Both the position numbers and the translations under genes were made by a program. A stretch of DNA of 64,000 nt, from assembly GCA_050250575.1 (NCBI GenBank), contig JBFWOJ010000012.1, forward strand, positions 1-64,000, read 5' to 3'. Source of the stretch: SHVO01 sp050250575. GTDB taxonomy: Bacteria; Pseudomonadota; Alphaproteobacteria; Rhodospirillales; Rhodospirillaceae. Under the pieces are notes generated by a model, which worked only from the letters and a program-made list of their open reading frames with translations, was not told where the DNA came from and searched no databases. This document shows positions 31,932 through 40,061 of the stretch, one piece after another. Position 1 is the stretch's first letter. Each line of letters opens with the position of its first letter.

Positions 31932-34241
31932 ATGGTCCCCGATATCGTACGTTACGCCGGTCTGATCGCCCCCGAAATCAACGCCAAGCCCGTCCAGGCC
32001 GCCGCGGCCATTACGCTGCTCGATGAAGGCGCGACGGTTCCCTTCATCGCCCGCTACCGCAAGGAAGCCACCGGGGGGCTCGACGATACACAACTGCGCA
32101 CGCTCTCCGAGCGGCTGATCTACCTGCGGGAGCTCGACACCCGGCGTGAAGCCATCCTTTCTTCCATCCGCGAGCAGGGAAAGCTGACCGACGAGATCGA
32201 AGCCAAACTCGCGGCCGCCGTCACCAAGGCCGAACTGGAGGATATCTACCTTCCTTACAAGCCTAAGCGCCGCACCAAGGCGGAAATCGCCAAGGAGAAC
32301 GGCCTCGGCCCTTTGGCAGAAGCAATCCTTGCCGACCGTGCGGCGGTGCCGGCCGAGTTAGCCGCCGGCTATGTCAACGACAAGGTGCCGGACGTGAAGG
32401 CCGCGCTCGAGGGTGCGCGCGACATCCTGTCCGAGCAGTTTGCCGAGAACGCCGATCTGGTGGGACGCCTGCGCGCCTATATGAAAGACCGCGCCGTGTT
32501 GCGCGCGAAGGTGAGCGAAGGAAAACAGGAGGCGGGGGCCAAGTTCTCGGACTATTTCGACCATGCCGAGCGTTGGGCGGCGGTCGCCGGCCATAGAGCC
32601 CTCGCCATGCTGCGCGGACGCAACGAAGAGATCCTCACGCTCGACATCGAAGTCGACGCGGATGACCCCTCGCCCATAAAACCAGCCGAACAGATGATCG
32701 CGAAAGCCTACGGCATCGGTAAGAAGTTGCCCGGCGACCAATGGCTGATGACCGTCGTCGGCTGGACATGGAAGATCAAGTTGCTCACGCGCCTGTCGAT
32801 CGATCTGATGACCGACCTCAGGACCCGCGCCGAAGAAGAAGCCATCGCGGTGTTTGCCCGCAACTTGAAGGACCTCCTCCTCGCCGCGCCCGCGGGCTCG
32901 CGCGCGACCATGGGACTCGATCCCGGAATTCGCACCGGGGTGAAAGTCGCCGTCGTCGACGGCACCGGGAAATTGCTGGCGACCACGACGGTCTATCCCT
33001 TCCCTCCACGCAACGACGTGCGCGGGGCGCAAGCCGAACTCGCGAGCCTGGTCCGCAAGCACGGCGTCGAACTGATCGCGATCGGCAACGGCACCGGCAG
33101 CCGCGAAACGGAAAAGCTGGTGGCCGACATGCTGGGCGTCCTCCCCGCGCCGAAGCCGCTCAAGGTGATCGTGAGTGAAGCCGGTGCATCGGTTTATTCA
33201 GCCTCGGAGACCGCCGCCAAGGAATTCCCCGAGCTCGATGTTTCGCTGCGCGGCGCCGTATCGATCGCCCGGCGCCTCCAGGATCCGCTGGCCGAACTCG
33301 TGAAGATCGAGCCGAAGTCGATCGGCGTCGGCCAATACCAACACGATGTCGATCAGTACAAGCTGGCCCGTTCGCTGGAAGCCGTGGTTGAAGATGCGGT
33401 GAACGCGGTCGGCGTCGATCTCAATACCGCCTCGGCCTCGCTGCTGGCTCGCGTGTCCGGCCTGACCGCTTCGCTCGCCGACGCAATTGTGGCCCACCGC
33501 AATGCCGCCGGCGCTTTCAAGGAGCGCAAGGAGTTGTTGAAAGTCACGCGCCTCGGTCCGCGCGCCTTCGAGCAGTGCGCCGGGTTCCTACGCATTCCGA
33601 ACGGCACCGAGCCGCTGGACGCGTCCGCGGTGCATCCCGAGGCCTACGACGTCGCCAAGAAAATCGTCGCCGCGTGCGGACGGGATGTCCGTGCCCTGAT
33701 GGGCGATAGCGCCGCCCTCAAAGCCCTCGACCCGAAAGTCTTCGCCGACGAAAAATTCGGCCTGCCGACGGTAAGGGACATCATCGCCGAGCTGGAGAAG
33801 CCGGGACGCGATCCGCGGCCGAGCTTCAAGACCGCGACTTTTGCGGACGGCGTCGAGGACATGAAAGACCTCAAGCCGGGCATGCTGCTGGAGGGAACGG
33901 TCACCAACGTCGCCGCATTCGGCGCCTTCGTCGACATCGGCGTCCATCAAGACGGGCTGGTTCACGTGTCGCAGCTCGCAGATAAGTTTGTGAAGGATGC
34001 TCACGAGATCGTCAAAACAGGCGATGTCGTGAAAGTGCGCGTGCTTGAAGTCGACATGGCGCGCAAGCGTATCAGCCTCTCGATGAAGAAGAATCCCGGC
34101 GAAGCTCCGCCGCCGCGCAGCGAACGGCCCGCGGGCGGAATGCGACCGCCGGCGCCAAGACCGGTGAACAAACCGGCGGCGCCTTCACAAGGGGCGTTCG
34201 GCGCCGCTTTTGCCGAGGCGCTGAAGCGCAAATCGACCTAG
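31932..34241 (+). CDS. tex: Tex-family RNA-binding transcription accessory protein
   Basis: A 769-residue cytoplasmic protein with the Tex layout: an N-terminal helical part (ATVPFIARYRKEATGGLDD near residue 35), a YqgF/RNase H-like domain starting at MGLDPGIRTGVKVAVVDGTG near residue 326, paired helix-hairpin-helix motifs (LNTASASLLARVSGLTASLA near residue 498), and a C-terminal S1 RNA-binding domain (GTVTNVAAFGAFVDIGVHQDGLVHVSQLAD near residues 655-685). A short Pro/Ala/Arg-rich tail follows. Tex homologues bind nucleic acids and influence transcription and stress fitness. It is monocistronic here. Confidence 0.95.
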   Translation: MVPDIVRYAGLIAPEINAKPVQAAAAITLLDEGATVPFIARYRKEATGGLDDTQLRTLSERLIYLRELDTRREAILSSIREQGKLTDEIEAKLAAAVTKAELEDIYLPYKPKRRTKAEIAKENGLGPLAEAILADRAAVPAELAAGYVNDKVPDVKAALEGARDILSEQFAENADLVGRLRAYMKDRAVLRAKVSEGKQEAGAKFSDYFDHAERWAAVAGHRALAMLRGRNEEILTLDIEVDADDPSPIKPAEQMIAKAYGIGKKLPGDQWLMTVVGWTWKIKLLTRLSIDLMTDLRTRAEEEAIAVFARNLKDLLLAAPAGSRATMGLDPGIRTGVKVAVVDGTGKLLATTTVYPFPPRNDVRGAQAELASLVRKHGVELIAIGNGTGSRETEKLVADMLGVLPAPKPLKVIVSEAGASVYSASETAAKEFPELDVSLRGAVSIARRLQDPLAELVKIEPKSIGVGQYQHDVDQYKLARSLEAVVEDAVNAVGVDLNTASASLLARVSGLTASLADAIVAHRNAAGAFKERKELLKVTRLGPRAFEQCAGFLRIPNGTEPLDASAVHPEAYDVAKKIVAACGRDVRALMGDSAALKALDPKVFADEKFGLPTVRDIIAELEKPGRDPRPSFKTATFADGVEDMKDLKPGMLLEGTVTNVAAFGAFVDIGVHQDGLVHVSQLADKFVKDAHEIVKTGDVVKVRVLEVDMARKRISLSMKKNPGEAPPPRSERPAGGMRPPAPRPVNKPAAPSQGAFGAAFAEALKRKST

Positions 34242-34312
34242 CCCATTGCGCCGGAGAACATTTTCGCAGAGGCTACATTGCATCCTCATACGAGCCTCGT
34301 AAGGAGTAGCCG

Positions 34313-34654
34313 ATGAAGATTTTTGCAGCAGTTCTCGTGCCGCTTGCGCTTGTCGCCGGCGCGGCAGCCGCCGCCGACAGAACCTGCTTTCAGCTGTCGC
34401 AGATCGACGAGTCGCCGGTCATCGACGACAGCACCATCCTTCTGAAAATGAAGAATGGGGACTTCCAGCGTGTCGATATCGCCGGACGTTGTCCAAGCCT
34501 GAAGATGAGCGGCTTCGCCCACAAGACGCCGTCGGACGATTTTTGCACGTCGACCGTGCTGACGGTCCGCTCTCCGGACCGCGCCAGCTGCATGATCGAG
34601 CGGATCGTCGAGATCGACCGCGCAGAAGCCGATCAGCTGATGGCGAAGAAGTAG
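34313..34654 (+). CDS. Secreted protein resembling DUF6491
   Basis: A 113-residue protein with a signal peptide (MKIFAAVLVPLALVAGAAAA) and a small mature domain with four Cys, likely two disulfides (positions near 24, 60, 77 and 93). The pattern of an RTCF start, an ID/DD...L segment and IAGRCPSL resembles DUF6491-type small periplasmic proteins of alphaproteobacteria, whose function is unknown. An AAGGAG ribosome site precedes the ATG by about seven bases. It ends 12 bases from the convergent cytochrome gene. Confidence 0.7.
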   Translation: MKIFAAVLVPLALVAGAAAAADRTCFQLSQIDESPVIDDSTILLKMKNGDFQRVDIAGRCPSLKMSGFAHKTPSDDFCTSTVLTVRSPDRASCMIERIVEIDRAEADQLMAKK

Positions 34655-34665
34655 CCGTCGGCCGC

Positions 34666-35193
34666 CTACGGCGTCTTCAGGTTCCCCGGCCAGATCTGAA
34701 TGAAGCCGTCGCGGTTCGGCATCTTCACGCGCGGCAAAGTCTTGGCGTTCATGACGTCTTTTTCGCCGATGATGCCGTTGAGTTTCAGGATGTAGGCCGT
34801 CAGCGCATAGACCTCGTCGTTGGTCAGAGTCTGCGGGTTATTGAGCGGCATGGCGCGGCGCGTGTAGTCGAAGATGATCGGGGCATACGGCCAGTAGCTG
34901 CCGACGGTCTTGGTGCCTTTCGGCGTCGCGAGCAGCTTCTGGTCGCTGACGAAGGCGTCGGCGGGCGTACCGACACCGTCGAAGCCGTGGCACGACGCAC
35001 ATTTCTCGAGATAGATCTCCTCGCCCTTCACCGCGTTTCCCCCGCCCGCGGGAAGTCCGGCGCCGTCCGGCGCGATATCGATATTCCACGGGGCGATGTC
35101 GGCCTCCGTGATCGGCTGGCCAAGCTGCGGTGAATCCGCCGCCAAAGCCGGCAGCGAAAACAGGAAGGCCGCGCAGAGACTACGCGTAAACAT
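34666..35193 (-). CDS. Cytochrome c subunit of sulfite dehydrogenase
   Basis: A 175-residue monoheme cytochrome with a signal peptide (cleavage near residue 19). The haem site is CASCH (Cys65, Cys68, His69) and a likely axial Met lies in RRAMPLNNP near residue 115. It overlaps the end of the molybdopterin sulfite dehydrogenase gene by 14 bases, the arrangement of SorAB or SoxCD-type pairs, so it should take electrons from that enzyme in the periplasm. It is longer than SorB but lacks the second domain of classical SoxD. Confidence 0.88.
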   Translation of the reverse strand: MFTRSLCAAFLFSLPALAADSPQLGQPITEADIAPWNIDIAPDGAGLPAGGGNAVKGEEIYLEKCASCHGFDGVGTPADAFVSDQKLLATPKGTKTVGSYWPYAPIIFDYTRRAMPLNNPQTLTNDEVYALTAYILKLNGIIGEKDVMNAKTLPRVKMPNRDGFIQIWPGNLKTP

Positions 35194-36457
35194 GGCTCAC
35201 CTCGCCGCCGGCAGCGACCTGGAAGGTCGTGATGCCGTTGAAGTGGTATTGCGCCTTGTTGCCGCGGGCGAGAAGCAGCGCGTCGCGCGTCGGCTGTACA
35301 TAGCCGGTATCGTCGGTGACGCGGCTTTGCAGCACGGCCGGGCCTCCATCCCATCTCCAAGGCGCGCGGAAGCGCGTCAGCATCTTCGGAAGCACCGGGC
35401 CCGAGAGCGCCGCGAGGGCCCAACTCTTGCCGCCATCGGCGGAGACCTCGACCTGTTTCACCGTGCCATTGCCGGACCAGGCGAGACCGGAAATCTCATA
35501 GAGACCCGGACCCTGCATCTGATAGCCGGGTGACGGCCGCGTGATGAAAGACTTCGCGTCGAGCTGAAGCTTGTATTGCGCCGCCTTTCCGTCGGCCAGC
35601 AGGAGCGAATAGCGCGAGGTTTCATAACGTGTCTGCATCGGACCTTCCGTAAGGCGGATGCGGCGCAGCCACTTGATGTTCGTGTTGCCCTGGAAACCCG
35701 GCACCAGGAGGCGCATCGGATAACCCTGGTTCGGACGGATGCGCTCGCCGTTCTGGTAGAGCGCGACGATGACGTCGTCCATCGCCTTCTCCAGCGGAAG
35801 GGAGCGCGTGAGCCCAGTGGCATCGCCGCCTTCGGCGAGCAGCCATTTGGCCTTGGGGTCGACGCCGGCTTCATCGAGCAGCGTCGCGAGCCGAACGCCC
35901 GTCCATTCCGCGGCCGAGAGGAGGCCGTGCAGCTGCTGCACCGTGCCCTTCACAGGATTAGCGCCATAGAGTGCGCCGCTGTTGCCGGCGCACTCCACGA
36001 AATGCAGGCGCGAGACCATGGGATAACGCAGCAGGGCGTTCACGCTGAACTTCAGCGGGCGTTTCACCAAGCCGTGAATGACGAGCAGGTGCTTGTCCGG
36101 ATCGATGTCCGGCACCCCGTTATGGGTGACCTCAAAGTGCAGACCGTTCGGCGTGATCATTCCTTCGAGGAATTGATGCGGCGTGCGGCCGGAGGCAGCG
36201 CCGCTTTCATAAAGCTCGATCTTGTCGGGAATGATGCGCTGAACGTGGCCTTCGAACGGCGAAGGCTGGGAGTACGGTTGCGGGCGCCTCCCGGGCTTCG
36301 TGACCCATTCGGGCACCAGGAGCGGCTCGGCGCGTGCGACACCGGCTGCGCCAAGCACTCCGGCCACGGCCCCACCCCGTAAGAAGAGACGCCGATCAAG
36401 GAGACCGTTGCCGGCCGCAGGCACGATATCGGGCCGCGTCCGCTTGCGCCTAGCCAT
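35180..36457 (-). CDS. soxC: Sulfite dehydrogenase, molybdopterin subunit (SoxC/SorA-like)
   Basis: A 425-residue periplasmic enzyme of the sulfite oxidase family. The N-terminus has a Tat signal (DRRLFLRGG, residues 21-29, then a hydrophobic stretch). The molybdenum-ligand Cys156 lies in HFVECAGNSGALYG, and the conserved IKWLRRIRLTEGPM and KSFITRPSPGYQMQGPGLYEISGLAWSG blocks mark the Mo-cofactor and dimerisation domains. It oxidises sulfite, or a protein-bound sulfane as in SoxCD, passing electrons to the cytochrome encoded next. No soxXYZAB genes are nearby, so a stand-alone sulfite-detoxifying role is likelier. A GGGAGGA ribosome site precedes the ATG. Confidence 0.9.
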   Translation of the reverse strand: MARRKRTRPDIVPAAGNGLLDRRLFLRGGAVAGVLGAAGVARAEPLLVPEWVTKPGRRPQPYSQPSPFEGHVQRIIPDKIELYESGAASGRTPHQFLEGMITPNGLHFEVTHNGVPDIDPDKHLLVIHGLVKRPLKFSVNALLRYPMVSRLHFVECAGNSGALYGANPVKGTVQQLHGLLSAAEWTGVRLATLLDEAGVDPKAKWLLAEGGDATGLTRSLPLEKAMDDVIVALYQNGERIRPNQGYPMRLLVPGFQGNTNIKWLRRIRLTEGPMQTRYETSRYSLLLADGKAAQYKLQLDAKSFITRPSPGYQMQGPGLYEISGLAWSGNGTVKQVEVSADGGKSWALAALSGPVLPKMLTRFRAPWRWDGGPAVLQSRVTDDTGYVQPTRDALLLARGNKAQYHFNGITTFQVAAGGEVSHVYA

Positions 36458-36570
36458 CGAAGTCCTCCCGTTCTGCGATATCTGGGGTTAGCTTAGCACT
36501 CCAAATCAAGGACTTACAGGTGACGTTTGAGCCGGACGCGGGTTGCTAATTAAAATTCAAGCATCACCTT

Positions 36571-36614
36571 ATAAATCCATGCCCGTGACCGCATAAATCC
36601 ATGCCCGTGACCGC
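36571..36614 (+). repeat. 22-bp perfect tandem duplication across the nrdJ start
   Basis: The unit ATAAATCCATGCCCGTGACC plus GC occurs at 36571-36592 and again at 36593-36614. The second copy carries the nrdJ start codon (36601). The first copy makes an out-of-frame five-codon reading frame (MPVTA) that stops four bases before the nrdJ ATG. Confidence 0.95.
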
Positions 36615-38877
36615 GACCTCTCCTATCGCCCAGCAGATCTGGGACATGAAATACCGCTTCAAATCGGCCGATGGCGCACCTATCGACCGGACGGTGGCGG
36701 ACACGTGGGCGCGCGTGGCGAAAGCTTTGGCGGCAATCGAGAAGGATCCGTCGCTGTGGGCACCGCGCTTCGAGCGCGCCATGACGGATTTCGTCTTTCT
36801 TCCCGCCGGCCGCATTCTGGCCGGCGCCGGCACCGGCCGCAGGGTGACGCTGCACAACTGCTTCGTCATGGGCACGATCGAGGACGACATGTCGTCGATC
36901 TTCACCCACCTGAAGGAAGCCGCGCTGACGATGCAGCAGGGCGGCGGCATCGGGTATGACTTCTCGACGCTGCGGCCCAAAGGCGCCCGGGTCGTCGGGG
37001 TCGGCGCGGACGCGTCCGGTCCGCTCTCCTTCATGGACGTGTGGGACGCGATGTGCCGCACGATCATGAGCGCCGGTGCGCGCCGAGGTGCGATGATGGC
37101 AACACTGCGTTGCGATCACCCGGACATCGAAGAATTCATTACCGCCAAGCAGACGCCGGGCCGCCTGACGATGTTCAACCTGTCGGTCCTGGTCACGGAC
37201 GCATTCATGCGCGCGGTAAAGGAAGACAGGGACTGGACCTTGACCTTCGGCGGCGCAGCGTCCCGGACGCTCAAAGCGCGCACACTCTGGGACAAGATCA
37301 TCCGCGCGACCTACGACTATGCCGAGCCCGGCGTGATCTTCATCGACCGCATCAATCGCAGGAACAATCTTGCCTACTGCGAGACCATCTCCGCCACCAA
37401 TCCGTGCGGCGAGCAGCCGTTGCCGCCTTACGGCACCTGCCTGCTGGGCTCGATCAACCTCGCGCGCCTGATTGACGATCCCTTCACCAGCAAGGCACGG
37501 CTCGACGAGGCTAAGCTCGCCGAGACCATCGCCGCAGCTGTCCGCATGATGGACAACGTCATCGAGGCGTCCAACTACCCGATCGCAACGCAACGTTCCG
37601 AGGCGGAGCAAAAGCGGCGCATCGGTCTTGGCGTCACGGGCCTGGCCGACGCATTGATCATGTGTCGGCTGCGCTATGGCAGCGCCGCGGCCGTGACAAT
37701 GACGCGCCAATGGCTGGAGAGGTTCCGCGACATTGCCTACGGCGCTTCGATTGATCTTGCCGCCGAGAAAGGCCCGTTCCCATTGTTCGACCCTGAGGCT
37801 TACCTGGCCGGCGAGACCGTTCGCACACTGCCCGAAGCGCTACGCGCGCGCATCGCCCGCCAAGGTATTCGCAATGCGCTGGTCACCTCGATCGCACCGA
37901 CCGGGACGATCTCGCTTTTCGCCGGCAACGTATCTTCGGGCATCGAGCCCGTGTTCAGTTTCCAGCACACGCGCCAGGTGCTCATGCCCGACGGCAGGCG
38001 CAAGGAAGAGCATGTGAGCGACTACGCGTACCGTCTGTTCCGCGAGCGTTACGGGGAGAGCGCAGCCTTACCTGAGTATTTTGTCGATGCGCAGACACTG
38101 GCACCGGAAGATCACCTTGCGATGCAAGCGGCGGTGCAGGACTACATCGACAGTTCCATCTCCAAGACAATCAACGTGCCCGAAGATTTTCCTTTCGAGC
38201 GCTTCGCCGACGTCTATATGCGCGCCTACGACATGGGCTGTAAGGGTTGCACGACCTATCGGCCGAGCGCGGTGCGCGGAGCGGTGCTGGAGGCGAAGAC
38301 GGCGCCTGCCTCAACCGCTCAGATTCTGCCGGAAGAGCCGGAAGCCCGTCCCGAGACGCTGCCGGGACGCACCTACAAACTACGGTGGCCCGAAAGCGAC
38401 CATGCCATCTATATCACCGTCAACGACATCCTCGCGACCGACAGCCGGGGGCGGACGGTGCGCCGTCCATTCGAAGTGTTCATCAATTCAAAGAACATGG
38501 AACACTACGCCTGGACGGTTGCCCTGACGCGTATGATCTCGGCCGTGTTCCGGCGCGGAGGAGACGTCGGTTTCGTCGTCGAAGAGCTGAAGGCGGTGTT
38601 CGATCCCCGCGGCGGGCAGTGGATGAGCGGACGCTACGTGCCGTCGCTGCTGGCCGCGATCGGCGACGTCATTGAACGGCACATGATCGAAACGGGTTTC
38701 CTCGCCCAGGAACGCGCCGCGCGGACTCATCCCGATGCCGTGAAAGTCGTCAGTCTCAAGAATGCGAAAGGCCGCGACCAGCGTTTGCGCGCATGTCCGA
38801 AGTGCGGCACCTATGCGCTGATCCGCCAGGAAGATTGTGACACCTGCACCAGCTGCGGCTACTCGAAGTGCAGCTGA
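36601..38877 (+). CDS. nrdJ: Adenosylcobalamin-dependent ribonucleotide reductase (class II)
   Basis: A 758-residue oxygen-independent reductase that makes deoxyribonucleotides using adenosylcobalamin. Active-site features are Cys87 (LHNCFVMG), the thiyl Cys269 in the NPCGEQPLPPYGTC block, and the ASNYP/LGVTGLADALI barrel segments. The C-terminus has a Cys-rich zinc-ribbon tail (Cys732, 735, 746, 749, 752 and 757), typical of NrdJ and needed for recycling the active-site disulfide. The start lies in the second copy of a 22-bp duplication. A PduO adenosyltransferase that makes its cofactor is encoded at 12363. No NrdR box was recognised upstream. Confidence 0.96.
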   Translation: MPVTATSPIAQQIWDMKYRFKSADGAPIDRTVADTWARVAKALAAIEKDPSLWAPRFERAMTDFVFLPAGRILAGAGTGRRVTLHNCFVMGTIEDDMSSIFTHLKEAALTMQQGGGIGYDFSTLRPKGARVVGVGADASGPLSFMDVWDAMCRTIMSAGARRGAMMATLRCDHPDIEEFITAKQTPGRLTMFNLSVLVTDAFMRAVKEDRDWTLTFGGAASRTLKARTLWDKIIRATYDYAEPGVIFIDRINRRNNLAYCETISATNPCGEQPLPPYGTCLLGSINLARLIDDPFTSKARLDEAKLAETIAAAVRMMDNVIEASNYPIATQRSEAEQKRRIGLGVTGLADALIMCRLRYGSAAAVTMTRQWLERFRDIAYGASIDLAAEKGPFPLFDPEAYLAGETVRTLPEALRARIARQGIRNALVTSIAPTGTISLFAGNVSSGIEPVFSFQHTRQVLMPDGRRKEEHVSDYAYRLFRERYGESAALPEYFVDAQTLAPEDHLAMQAAVQDYIDSSISKTINVPEDFPFERFADVYMRAYDMGCKGCTTYRPSAVRGAVLEAKTAPASTAQILPEEPEARPETLPGRTYKLRWPESDHAIYITVNDILATDSRGRTVRRPFEVFINSKNMEHYAWTVALTRMISAVFRRGGDVGFVVEELKAVFDPRGGQWMSGRYVPSLLAAIGDVIERHMIETGFLAQERAARTHPDAVKVVSLKNAKGRDQRLRACPKCGTYALIRQEDCDTCTSCGYSKCS

Positions 38878-38892
38878 CCATCGGCCGTTGAA

Positions 38893-38901
38893 TTATCCAC
38901 A
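38893..38901 (+). promoter_or_regulatory. DnaA box, perfect consensus (1)
   Basis: TTATCCACA matches the consensus high-affinity DnaA box exactly. It lies 16 bases after the nrdJ stop codon and is in the same orientation as the second box 23 bases downstream. Confidence 0.7.
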
Positions 38902-38915
38902 GGATGCCCCCGGAC

Positions 38916-38924
38916 TTATCCACA
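38916..38924 (+). promoter_or_regulatory. DnaA box, perfect consensus (2)
   Basis: A second exact TTATCCACA in the same orientation, 14 bases after the end of the first. The pair could be a DnaA-titrating or regulatory site; a replication origin is unlikely because flanking origin features are absent. Confidence 0.7.
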
Positions 38925-39089
38925 AGGCCGCCGCTAAGGCCCTGAAAATGCTACGGCGCGCGAAAAATGACAGTTGGATGACGCGGTCATAAAACTGCTG
39001 ATTTCGCTGAGCAGCTTTGTCAGAGTCGCCGGAGAAATCGAAGCCGGGGACTTCAGATTCGTACCCAGACTCATATTGGAGATGTTCGC

Positions 39090-40049
39090 GTGCCTCGCCG
39101 GGCGCGGGCATCCCGTCCGGCGCGCGGAAAGCGCCGTTTCGGGCGCCCGCGCGCTCCGCGCTGGATCAAGGCGGCGCCCGTCAGCCTGAAAGCGAAATCA
39201 AACGTCGACGACGCCATATCGATCGTCATCAAAAACTGTCGCGACCACTGGCAAATCAACCTGCCGGCGGCGGTGGACGGACGAAACGTTGAAGGTGTGC
39301 ACCAGGTTCGTGTGGGTTTGCGCAGATTTCGCTCGGCCCTTTCCTTGTTCCGCAAATTCATACCCGACAGCCAGCGGGAATGGCTCAACCAGGAAGCCAA
39401 ATGGCTGGCGAGCCAGCTCGGCCTGGTGCGCGATCTGGACGTCTTCATCGCCAATATTGACCGGCGCCCTGCAGGCGAAGCGGACTATGCGGTCCTGACG
39501 GCAGCGGCGCAGAATCTCCAGGCGACGTCTCGGATCGCCGCTGTACAGGCGTTGCGCGGTACGCGGATGCGCCGTTTTGCCGCGCGCCTCGAAACCTGGC
39601 TCGAGGGCCGCGGCTGGTATGCCGATGGCGCCGCACATCCCGATCTTGCGACCTTCGCGCGCGACGTCCTGAACAAGCGCTTGCGCAAGATCCGCGACGT
39701 GGCGGCACGCGCCGACAAACTCAGCGTACCCGAGCGCCATGAATTGCGCATATCGGTAAAGAAGTTGCGTTACGGCCTGGAATTCCTTGCCTCGGTGTTG
39801 CCCGAAAAGCGTGCGCAGCGGACGAACGCATTGCTGAAGCGTCTGCAGGACAGTCTCGGTCACCTGAACGATCTGGACGTCGCGGCGCGCACGATCGCGC
39901 TCGTCGCGGCGAGCGCGAGCCCCGCCGACCGGCGGCGTATCAAACGCGCAGGCAATGCCTTGAAGGCGTCTCATAGGAAGGCCGTGGCGAAAGCCGAGCC
40001 CGAGACCCAGCACCTGTGTCACAAACTCGTGAAACTCCCGGAGCTCTAG
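39090..40049 (+). CDS. CHAD domain protein
   Basis: A 319-residue, very basic helical protein. After an Arg/Lys-rich first 30 residues, the CHAD domain shows conserved His and Arg residues: VEGVHQVRVGLRRFRSALSLF near residue 68, LASQLGLVRDLDVF near residue 107, HELRISVKKLRYGLEFL near residue 215 and LQDSLGHLNDLDVA near residue 248. CHAD domains bind inorganic polyphosphate through these basic residues. No CYTH (triphosphatase) domain is attached. The start is a GTG with GGAG eight bases upstream. Confidence 0.85.
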   Translation: MPRRARASRPARGKRRFGRPRAPRWIKAAPVSLKAKSNVDDAISIVIKNCRDHWQINLPAAVDGRNVEGVHQVRVGLRRFRSALSLFRKFIPDSQREWLNQEAKWLASQLGLVRDLDVFIANIDRRPAGEADYAVLTAAAQNLQATSRIAAVQALRGTRMRRFAARLETWLEGRGWYADGAAHPDLATFARDVLNKRLRKIRDVAARADKLSVPERHELRISVKKLRYGLEFLASVLPEKRAQRTNALLKRLQDSLGHLNDLDVAARTIALVAASASPADRRRIKRAGNALKASHRKAVAKAEPETQHLCHKLVKLPEL

Positions 40050-40061
40050 GAGCGCATTCCC

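Larger units (their letters stand above)
38878..39089. other. Intergenic region between nrdJ and CHAD gene
   Basis: A 212-base gap. Its left part holds two DnaA boxes; the right part gives no motif apart from the ribosome site before the CHAD gene. Short frames crossing it have no recognisable product. No AT-rich unwinding tract is visible beside the boxes. Confidence 0.6.

Noticed and set aside
36486..36600. NrdR box or cobalamin riboswitch upstream of nrdJ
   Set aside because: No pair of NrdR-type palindromes and no B12-box-like consensus is visible; only the 22-bp duplication stands out.
38878..39089. Replication origin at the two DnaA boxes
   Set aside because: Only two boxes, no AT-rich unwinding region, and no dnaA, dnaN, hemE or parAB genes adjacent.
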